Shown: positions 1-5,374 of the stretch, piece after piece
How the letters are laid out: every line of letters begins with the position of its first letter
How positions within the stretch are numbered: the first letter of the stretch is position 1
DNA from: Bacteroidota bacterium
Lineage (GTDB): Bacteria > Bacteroidota > Bacteroidia > Sphingobacteriales > Sphingobacteriaceae
Length of the DNA stretch: 5,374 nt
NCBI GenBank assembly: GCA_013286985.1
Contig: JABDEQ010000116.1
Coordinates: 1 to 5,374 of the forward strand
Direction of reading: 5' to 3'
The notes under the pieces: generated by a model
What the model was told of the DNA's origin: nothing
The model's database searches: none
The model's input: only the letters and a program-made list of their open reading frames with translations
Program-made: the position numbers and the translations under genes

Positions 1-2064
1 AGGTATACCGGATCGGTAAATTTGAGTCCATCATTGTTGAAAGATCACCTGAAAATTAATTTCAATTTTAAAGGTTCGCAAGTAAATCAAAGATTCGCTA
101 ACAACCAAAATTCAATTATAGCTGACGCAGTTGAGTTTAATCCAACAGTGCCCGTTACTTCATCAGCAGCGTTATATGCACCTTACGGTGGCTATTGGCA
201 ATGGACGGATCCAAACAACACACCAAGCGGATTAAAATCGTTGGCTCCTTTAAACCCAGTGGCATTGTTAGATCAAACTGACGACAAAAGTACTGTTTAC
301 AGGGCAATTACCAGTTTGGCGATAGATTATAAGGTTCATTTTTTCCCAGACTTACATGCCAATATCAATTTAGCATATGATGCATCAAAAGGATCTGGCA
401 GCACAACAATTCCTCAAGATGCAGCTTCAAATATAGATGTTTCTCAAAACGGACAATTTTACAGCGGCAGCTATAACCCATACAATCAAAATTTACAAAA
501 CAAGCTTTTTGAAGGTTATTTAAGTTACAGTAAAGACGTAAAAAGTATTAAAAGCCATTTTGATGCTGTAGCAGGTTATTCTATACAGGATTTTATCAAC
601 AAAGGATCGAACGGCCTTTTTGAAGAAAATGGTTTGTATTACACTTCAGTATTTTCAAATGGTGTTATTAATACCAACTCAGCTAACAATTATAACAGCT
701 ATGAGTACCTGATCAATGAATTTATAATGACCTCTTTTTATGGAAGATTTAATTATAATTATGACGGAAAATATTACTTAACAGGAAGTGTTCGTAGTGA
801 TAACTCAACTAAATTTGCTCCGGGCACCCGTACGGGAACGTTTCCATCAGCTGCATTGGCATGGAAAATCAATAATGAAGATTTTCTAAAGGGAAACAAT
901 ACGCTATCAACACTTAAACTGCGGGTAGAATACGGTGTTACCGGTAATCAGGAAGGAATTGGTGATTATGATTATCTATCGCAATATAGCTTAAGTAACA
1001 GTACAGCTCAATATGCCTTTGGTAGCACAAGTTATAATTTATATCGCCCGGGTGCTTTCTATCCTGGCAGAACATGGGAAACCACTAATGCAACCAATAT
1101 TGGTTTAGATTATGGCTTTTTAAATGATCGCATTACAGGTTCAATAGACTATTACTACAACAAAACAAAGAATCTATTAGCAATTATCCCACAGGCAGCT
1201 GGAACAAATTTCAGCAATCAAATTGTTGGTAACGTTGGTAACATGGAAAATGATGGTTTAGAATTTAGCGTTAACGCCAATCTGATCAATACAAGCCAGA
1301 TCAGTTGGACAGCTAATTTTAATGTTTCATTTAACCACAACAAAATAACTAATTTATCGGCTCTTCCTAACGCAAGTACCCAGTTGCCTGTTGGCGGCAT
1401 TTCAGGTGGTACAGGAAACTTTATAGAAATTGATCAGCCAGGTTATGCCAGGAATACATTTTATGTATATCAACAAGTATATGGAACAAATGGCAAACCA
1501 CTTGATGGCGTATTTACGGACAGAAACGGTGATGGCATAATAAACAACCAGGATCTTTATCATGACTACAGCCCTGATCCAAAACAAATTTTTGGAATTA
1601 GTTCTGATTTCAGATACCAAAAATGGAATGTTGGTTTTGTAGCGCGTGCAAATTTAGGCAACTACATTTACAACAACGTAGCATCAAGCACCGGCATTCA
1701 ACGTAATATTCTTAATCCTCTTGGTATTATTAACAATGGATCAACTGATGTATTGACAAGTGGACTTACAGGTAACGGCAGCAATGATTTGTTATCAAGT
1801 TATTATATTCAAAATGGTTCTTTTTTAAGAATGGATAATGTTCATATTGGCTATAACTTTGGAAAAGTCTTTAAAGGAGTTGGCGATCTGAGAGTAAGCG
1901 CTAACGTACAGAATGTATTTATCATTACTGATTATAAAGGTGTTGATCCTGAAATTCCAAATGCAGGTACAGCTAACGTAGGTGTTTATACACCAGGTAT
2001 AGATAACAACTTTTATCCGCGACCCAGAACATATGTATTAGGTTTAAACCTTGACTTAAAATAA
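1..2064 (+). CDS. susC: SusC/RagA-family TonB-linked outer-membrane transporter, C-terminal part (5' end outside window)
   Basis: This is the outer-membrane barrel of a SusCD glycan importer, which takes up oligosaccharides using TonB/ExbBD energy. The frame is open from base 1 (first residues RYTGSVN) and ends at TAA 2062-2064, giving 687 residues. Family members have about 1000, so the signal peptide, carboxypeptidase-like N-domain, TonB box, plug and first strands lie upstream. The TTG at 22 is an internal Leu, not a start. Residue numbers here count from base 1. Family motifs seen in order are LSPSLLKDHLKI (8-19), GSVRSDNSTKF (262-272), LKLRVEYGVTGNQ (305-317), WETTNATNIGLDYGF (359-373), NVGNMENDGLEF (411-422), an EF-hand-like loop DRNGDGIINNQD (507-518), NGSFLRMDNVHIGYNFG (605-621), and NVQNVFIITDYKGVDPEIP (635-653). 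It ends in PRPRTYVLGLNLDLK, a typical SusC terminal strand. susD follows 31 bp downstream. Family assignment is very secure. The starch substrate is inferred from the neighbouring susD. Confidence 0.96.
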   Translation, partial: RYTGSVNLSPSLLKDHLKINFNFKGSQVNQRFANNQNSIIADAVEFNPTVPVTSSAALYAPYGGYWQWTDPNNTPSGLKSLAPLNPVALLDQTDDKSTVYRAITSLAIDYKVHFFPDLHANINLAYDASKGSGSTTIPQDAASNIDVSQNGQFYSGSYNPYNQNLQNKLFEGYLSYSKDVKSIKSHFDAVAGYSIQDFINKGSNGLFEENGLYYTSVFSNGVINTNSANNYNSYEYLINEFIMTSFYGRFNYNYDGKYYLTGSVRSDNSTKFAPGTRTGTFPSAALAWKINNEDFLKGNNTLSTLKLRVEYGVTGNQEGIGDYDYLSQYSLSNSTAQYAFGSTSYNLYRPGAFYPGRTWETTNATNIGLDYGFLNDRITGSIDYYYNKTKNLLAIIPQAAGTNFSNQIVGNVGNMENDGLEFSVNANLINTSQISWTANFNVSFNHNKITNLSALPNASTQLPVGGISGGTGNFIEIDQPGYARNTFYVYQQVYGTNGKPLDGVFTDRNGDGIINNQDLYHDYSPDPKQIFGISSDFRYQKWNVGFVARANLGNYIYNNVASSTGIQRNILNPLGIINNGSTDVLTSGLTGNGSNDLLSSYYIQNGSFLRMDNVHIGYNFGKVFKGVGDLRVSANVQNVFIITDYKGVDPEIPNAGTANVGVYTPGIDNNFYPRPRTYVLGLNLDLK

Positions 2065-2095
2065 TTGGAACTGATTATAATAGAAAGACATTGAT

Positions 2096-3709
2096 ATGAA
2101 AAGGAATTTAATAAAGTTTATTTTAATCGGCGGGATTTTATCCAGTGGATTAATGTCGTGTGATAAGAATAAAATTCTTACACCGAATTATCAAGTAACC
2201 TCACAGCAGGTTTACAGCACCCCTACCGGCTATTCACAAGCTATGGCTAAAGTATATGGTGCATTTGCGCTTACCGGCAACCAGGGACCAGCCGGAAGTC
2301 CGGATATTGCAGGAATTGATGAAGGAACGTCAGACTTTTTCCGCTTATACTGGTATGCACAAGAATTGCCTACCGATGAAGCCGTAATTGCCTGGGGCGA
2401 CCCCGGTGTGCCTGATATGCACCAAATGAGTTGGTCGTCATCAAACACAATTCTCTTAGGCTTGTATGAGCGTTGTATTTATCAAATAACATTGGCTAAT
2501 GAGTTTATAACGCAATCAACGCCTGCTATGCTTGCAAGCCGAGGAATTACCGGAGCCGACGCAACAAATATTGGTTATTACCGCGCTGAAGCCCGTTTTT
2601 TAAGAGCATACCAATATGCTAACTTAATGGATTTATTTGCGCAACCTCCGTTTGTTACCGATGCAACGCCTATTGGTTCTGCCATCCCTCCGCAAACTAC
2701 CCGTGCGGCTCTTTTTAGTTATGTTGAAAGTGAGCTTAAGGCCATTGATCCATTAATGGTAGCTCCGCAAAAAAATCAATATGGCCGTGCAGATGAGGCC
2801 GCAGTTTGGGCGTTACTATCGCGTATCTACCTTAACGCGCAAGTTTATACCGGTACAGCACGTTATACAGACGCAATAACCTATTCACAAAAAGTTATTG
2901 CTGCTGGTTACTCGTTAATTGGCAACTATGATAACCTGTTCTTGGCCGACAATAATCTAAATACAAGCGAAAATATTTTTTCTATCGAATATGACGGAAA
3001 CACCATACAAGGTTATGGCGGTACTACCTTCATGACGCATGCGCCGGTTGGTGGTTCAATGCCGTCTGCAAACTTTGGTATCAGCGGTGGTTGGTCAGGT
3101 GTAAGGGTAACCAGCAACCTGGTTAATCTGTTCCCGGCAAATGCTAACACCACTTTCCCTAACAATGGCAACCCGGATACACGTGCCGAGTTTTGGACCC
3201 AGGGTCAAAACCTTGCTATTAATGATGTTACCAATTTTACAGATGGTTACGCTGTTAATAAATGGCGAAATGTAACAACTTCAGGAGCGCCAGGGTCAAA
3301 TTTAAGCTACTCTGACGTAGATGAACCTATATTCCGTTTACCTGAAATGTATCTGAATTATGCAGAAGCTGTATTAAGAGGCGGCACCGGAGGCGATGCA
3401 GGTACGGCACTTAGCTATATTAACCTGATGCGTACGCGTGCATATAGCAACACTGCAGCCGGAAATATTACCGCAGGCGAACTTACACTCGACTTCATCC
3501 TTGACGAAAGAGCCCGTGAGTTATATTGGGAAGGGTTTAGACGCACAGATTTAATTCGCTATGGTGAATTTACAAGCAGTACCTATTTATGGCCATTTAA
3601 AGGTGGTGTTAAGACAGGTACCAGTGTTCCTGATTACCGTAACATTTACCCAATACCTGATCAGGACAGATTGGTTAATCCAAATCTTCACCAAAATCCA
3701 GGCTATTAA
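2096..3709 (+). CDS. susD: SusD/RagB-family starch-type glycan-binding lipoprotein
   Basis: This is the surface lipoprotein that caps the SusC barrel and delivers glycan to it. It has 537 residues, close to B. thetaiotaomicron SusD (about 550). The ATG at 2096 is chosen because it gives a lipoprotein signal: MKRN, a hydrophobic stretch to about 19, then lipobox LMSC with Cys22. Upstream is AT-rich (ttgat) with no Shine-Dalgarno, normal for this phylum. SusD-like N-domain and TPR motifs include EARFLRAYQYANLMDLF (165-181) and GRADEAAVWALLSRIYLNA (230-248). The C-domain includes FRLPEMYLNYAEAVLRGG (413-430), LDERARELYWEGFRRTDLIR (469-488) and YPIPDQDRLVNPNLHQNPGY (518-537). Against my memory of B. 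theta SusD, shared segments are GSPD..G.DEG, ELPTDE, YTG..Y, NY..LF.ADN, YGG.T, GWS, FTDG and KGG...GTSV. Starch-contacting D73, R81, W98, Y296 and W320 match D75, R83, W100, Y307 and W333. W96 is Ile98 here. Starch or malto-oligosaccharide binding is thus likely, not proven. Confidence 0.96.
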   Translation: MKRNLIKFILIGGILSSGLMSCDKNKILTPNYQVTSQQVYSTPTGYSQAMAKVYGAFALTGNQGPAGSPDIAGIDEGTSDFFRLYWYAQELPTDEAVIAWGDPGVPDMHQMSWSSSNTILLGLYERCIYQITLANEFITQSTPAMLASRGITGADATNIGYYRAEARFLRAYQYANLMDLFAQPPFVTDATPIGSAIPPQTTRAALFSYVESELKAIDPLMVAPQKNQYGRADEAAVWALLSRIYLNAQVYTGTARYTDAITYSQKVIAAGYSLIGNYDNLFLADNNLNTSENIFSIEYDGNTIQGYGGTTFMTHAPVGGSMPSANFGISGGWSGVRVTSNLVNLFPANANTTFPNNGNPDTRAEFWTQGQNLAINDVTNFTDGYAVNKWRNVTTSGAPGSNLSYSDVDEPIFRLPEMYLNYAEAVLRGGTGGDAGTALSYINLMRTRAYSNTAAGNITAGELTLDFILDERARELYWEGFRRTDLIRYGEFTSSTYLWPFKGGVKTGTSVPDYRNIYPIPDQDRLVNPNLHQNPGY

Positions 3710-3716
3710 TAACATA

Positions 3717-3742
3717 GCAGCTTGGTATAAGGACTCAGCTGC
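3717..3742 (+). other. Small intercistronic hairpin between susD and susE
   Basis: GCAGCT (3717-3722) and AGCTGC (3737-3742) are perfect complements around a 14-base loop, in the 65-bp gap between the susD stop and the susE start. No T-tract follows, so it is not a standard terminator. It could mark a processing or stability point that sets different susD and susE levels, but a 6-bp stem with a large loop is weak and may be chance. The rest of the gap (3743-3774) is AT-rich leader with no Shine-Dalgarno and no recognisable TAnnTTTG promoter element. Confidence 0.35.
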
Positions 3743-3774
3743 ATTAACAATTAAATTCAGTTAAAAATATTAAT

Positions 3775-4893
3775 ATGAAAAATATTCTGACAAAATTCAT
3801 GGCATTAAGCAGTATAGGTTTGCTTATGCTATCGGCTTGTAAAAAGAATGAACCTTTGGTGGTTTCCAATGGAGGTAAAGCGGGTACACTTACAGCTACA
3901 GCCACAACGCTTGCATTAGATAAAACCAAACTTACAGACACTACTACTGTCATTCGATTCAATTTCAACGCCGCTAACTATGGTTATAGCGCGGCAATTG
4001 CCAATACACTGCAAATTGATTTGCCGGGCGATAATTGGAAAAATCCAACATCGGCTACTTTAGCTACTAAAGTGTATTCGCAAGGCTACTCAACAGCCGA
4101 ATTTAACGCGCTTCTGTTAAAATTAGGGGTCCCCGCCGGCACTGCAACAGCTATTCAGGTTAGAATCGCGTATTCTATCTCGTCGGGTATTACTCCGGTT
4201 TACTCTAACGTCGTAGACATGAATGTGACCGCATTTAATTTAACCTCGTACGTATATGTGCCGGGAGCATATGAAGGATGGTCAAATCCAGGCCCTGCTG
4301 AAGATAGTTTAGTGTCCGTAACAGGCAATGGAGTTTATACTGGTATAATCAACTTTACAGCTGGTAATAATCAATTTTTGATTGTTCCCGTAAAAAATTG
4401 GAATAACAAATATGCTACCAGTCAGGGCGCTGCAACCGGAACTTCGGCTACCTATACGGTAGCCTACAATGGAGCAAATAACTTTTATGCTCCTGCCACG
4501 CCGGGATATTATTTAGTTACGTTCAATTTAAATACCAACACATTAACAATTGTACCGGCCGATTTCTATAGTGTTATTGGGGACGCGGCTCAAGGTTGGA
4601 GTACCGATGTTCCGATGAAGTATGTTAACGATGGTAATCAAAACTGGGTAGCTACGCTTCCGTTAGTTTCTACCGGTTCGTTTAAAGTACGGCAGGACGA
4701 TGCCTGGACCTGGAGCTGGGGACTTCCTAAATCAGGTTCGGCGGGATTTGGTACTACAGGTGTTTTAAATGATTCAAGTAATAATAATATTTCTATCACT
4801 ACAAATGGCAGTTATACTGTATCGTTCAACCAGGCCGCAACGCCATTTGGAACAACGCCCACGGTAACCGCAAATTACACGGTTACACCGTAA
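3775..4893 (+). CDS. susE: SusE-family outer-membrane lipoprotein with two tandem glycan-binding modules
   Basis: This is a surface lipoprotein that supports SusCD by holding glycan at the cell surface; the family has no enzymatic role. It has 372 residues, close to B. theta SusE (about 387) and shorter than SusF (about 485, three modules). The ATG at 3775 gives MKNILTK, a hydrophobic segment and lipobox LSAC with Cys22; the upstream is AT-rich (aaaaatattaat). Three parts can be seen: an N-terminal SusE Ig-like domain of about residues 36-153 (ATTLALDKTK, GDNWKNPTSATL), module A of about 157-260 (YVPGAYEGWSNPG, FLIVPVKNWNNKYA) and module B of about 263-370 (VIGDAAQGWSTDVPMKY, GSFKVRQDDAWTWSWG). 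Candidate ligand contacts are W169, K207 and W209 in A, and W275, K304, R306, W311, W313 and W315 in B. The gene lies 65 bp after susD and is followed by a terminator, so it closes the operon. The family call rests on module pattern, length and gene order. Ligand residues are inferred. Confidence 0.9.
   Translation: MKNILTKFMALSSIGLLMLSACKKNEPLVVSNGGKAGTLTATATTLALDKTKLTDTTTVIRFNFNAANYGYSAAIANTLQIDLPGDNWKNPTSATLATKVYSQGYSTAEFNALLLKLGVPAGTATAIQVRIAYSISSGITPVYSNVVDMNVTAFNLTSYVYVPGAYEGWSNPGPAEDSLVSVTGNGVYTGIINFTAGNNQFLIVPVKNWNNKYATSQGAATGTSATYTVAYNGANNFYAPATPGYYLVTFNLNTNTLTIVPADFYSVIGDAAQGWSTDVPMKYVNDGNQNWVATLPLVSTGSFKVRQDDAWTWSWGLPKSGSAGFGTTGVLNDSSNNNISITTNGSYTVSFNQAATPFGTTPTVTANYTVTP
4861..4891 (+). 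repeat. Imperfect inverted repeat at the 3' end of susE
   Basis: ACGGTAACCG (4861-4870) pairs with CGGTTAC (4880-4886) plus CGT (4889-4891), leaving two bulged bases at 4887-4888 and a loop of 4871-4879. The second arm runs into the first base of the susE TAA. It falls in codons for a TVT...TVT repeat, so part of the symmetry comes from repeated Thr-Val codons. It may add structure at the mRNA end just before the terminator. Function is unproven. Confidence 0.35.
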
Positions 4894-4923
4894 CAAATAT
4901 TTTGAGAGTTGATTAATTGATTA

Positions 4924-4962
4924 GAAAGCCCGTTTGGTTAAAACCAGCGGGCTTCTTTATTT
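4924..4962 (+). terminator. Rho-independent terminator of the sus-like operon
   Basis: A strong GC stem, AAGCCCG (4926-4932) with CGGGCTT (4948-4954), is extended inside by TGGT (4935-4938) and ACCA (4943-4946) around a TAAA loop, with a small internal bulge. On the + strand it is followed by the T-rich run TTCTTTATTT. It starts 30 bases after the susE stop, which fits the end of the operon. On the - strand its tail is only TTTCTAATC, so it is at best a weak terminator in that direction. Confidence 0.88.
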
Positions 4963-4975
4963 AGCATCAAATACC

Positions 4976-5016
4976 AAAAACAAAAAAGCAACACAATTTT
5001 ATAATTGTGCTGCTTT
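4976..5016 (-). terminator. Rho-independent terminator of gltA
   Basis: The arms AAAGCA-A-CACAATT (4985-4998) and AATTGTG-C-TGCTTT (5003-5016) pair over 13 of 14 positions, with one A/C mismatch and a four-base TTAT loop. Read on the - strand, the hairpin runs directly into GCTTTTTTGTTTTTGG, a good T-tract (complement of 4976-4987). It begins 46 bases after the gltA stop. On the + strand the tail (CTGTTTATAA) is poorer, although it may act as a backup terminator for sus-like readthrough. Confidence 0.85.
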
Positions 5017-5062
5017 CTGTTTATAACTGCTATAATCCGTGGAACGAATCAGCAGTAAATTC

Positions 5063-5374
5063 CTATCTATTCTTTATATCAACATATTCGCGGTTTACTG
5101 CCCCGCTGTAAATCTGACGCGGACGGCCAATAGGTTCTTTATTGTCTTTCATTTCTTTCCACTGCGCAATCCATCCCGGTAAACGTCCTAAAGCAAACAA
5201 TACCGTAAACATATCAGTTGGGAAGCCTAATGCCCTGTAAATAATGCCCGAATAAAAGTCAACATTCGGGTATAATTTGCGCTCAACAAAATATGGGTCT
5301 TTTAAAGCCACTTCTTCAAGCCTCTTAGCTATATCAAGCACCTCGTCGTTAATACCCAATTTTTCAAGGATATC
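5063..5374 (-). CDS. gltA: Citrate synthase, C-terminal part (5' end outside window)
   Basis: Citrate synthase condenses acetyl-CoA and oxaloacetate to citrate, the cytosolic entry step of the TCA cycle. The frame runs open from the right edge ([12 protein letters not shown]) to TAG at 5065-5063, giving 103 residues, roughly the last quarter of a protein of about 430. The TTG at 5359-5357 is an internal Leu. The segment [11 protein letters not shown] carries the catalytic Asp (residue 39 here; E. coli Asp362). FALGRLPGW carries Arg64 and IGRPRQIY carries Arg84. Their offsets of 25 and 45 from the Asp are exactly those of E. coli Arg387 and Arg407. The sequence follows the bacterial hexameric type II form. 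The gene converges on the sus-like operon and is a housekeeping neighbour, not part of glycan uptake. A T-rich hairpin follows its stop codon. Confidence 0.97.
   Translation of the reverse strand, partial: DILEKLGINDEVLDIAKRLEEVALKDPYFVERKLYPNVDFYSGIIYRALGFPTDMFTVLFALGRLPGWIAQWKEMKDNKEPIGRPRQIYSGAVNREYVDIKNR

Noticed and set aside
22..24. TTG as a possible start for the susC fragment
   Set aside because: The frame is open upstream with family-like residues (RYTGSVN), so the gene begins outside the window.
1218..1620. Two minus-strand open frames of 60 and 72 codons inside susC
   Set aside because: They lie wholly inside a strongly conserved SusC reading frame and have no recognisable domain or start context.
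2230..2448. Minus-strand open frame of 72 codons inside susD
   Set aside because: It is opposite the best conserved part of SusD and shows no family motif, so it is a shadow frame.
3561..3764. Plus-strand open frame overlapping the susD end and the intergenic gap
   Set aside because: It is out of frame with the conserved SusD C-terminus and has no domain. The gap portion is better read as leader sequence.
3710..3774. Possible separate promoter for susE
   Set aside because: No TTTG plus TAnnTTTG pair at usable spacing is visible, and the gene order and gap fit co-transcription.
3744..3968. Minus-strand open frame across the susE start
   Set aside because: It covers the susE leader and signal peptide on the other strand. 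Its hydrophobic look comes from the antisense of repeated Ala and Thr codons.
4909..4924. Tandem 8-mer TTGATTAA/TTGATTAG before the terminator
   Set aside because: Only two short AT-rich copies with no flanking element; it is consistent with chance in low-GC intergenic DNA.
5357..5359. TTG as a possible start for a short minus-strand protein
   Set aside because: The frame continues to the right edge with citrate synthase-like residues, so this is an internal Leu of a cut gene.
1..5374. Search for a new defence, mobile or RNA-based system
   Set aside because: All long frames are accounted for by SusC, SusD, SusE and citrate synthase. No direct-repeat array, transposase, tRNA or structured RNA was seen.

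Overview
The window looks like chromosomal DNA from a member of the Bacteroidota, probably of the Sphingobacteriaceae type (Pedobacter or Mucilaginibacter-like). The phylum is well supported by a SusC/SusD pair, lipoprotein signals with a late lipobox, AT-rich translation starts without Shine-Dalgarno motifs, and moderately low GC. The family is only an impression from protein style.

Positions 1-4893 (+) hold the end of a glycan-uptake operon: the C-terminal two thirds of a SusC-type TonB-dependent outer-membrane transporter (cut by the left edge), a complete SusD-type substrate-binding lipoprotein, and a complete SusE-type lipoprotein with two tandem glycan-binding modules. Gene gaps are 31 and 65 bp, and no promoter or terminator is visible between the genes. 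SusC forms the outer-membrane barrel, SusD the lid that captures glycan over it, and SusE an extra surface binding protein. Compared from memory with Bacteroides thetaiotaomicron SusD, this SusD keeps most of the residues that hold starch. The best substrate guess is therefore starch or malto-oligosaccharides rather than an unspecified glycan.

Positions 4894-5062 are a 169-bp convergent intergenic region with two hairpins, each followed by a T-tract on the appropriate strand. One ends the sus-like operon and the other ends the gene opposite it.

Positions 5063-5374 (-) hold the C-terminal end of citrate synthase (gltA), a core TCA-cycle gene cut by the right edge, with its catalytic Asp and active-site Arg residues visible.

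I found no mobile element, CRISPR array, RNA gene or clearly new system. The points worth a second look are the substituted positions in the SusD starch site, the unequal SusE modules, the absence of a glycosidase or susF at this end of the operon, and some small RNA-structure candidates.
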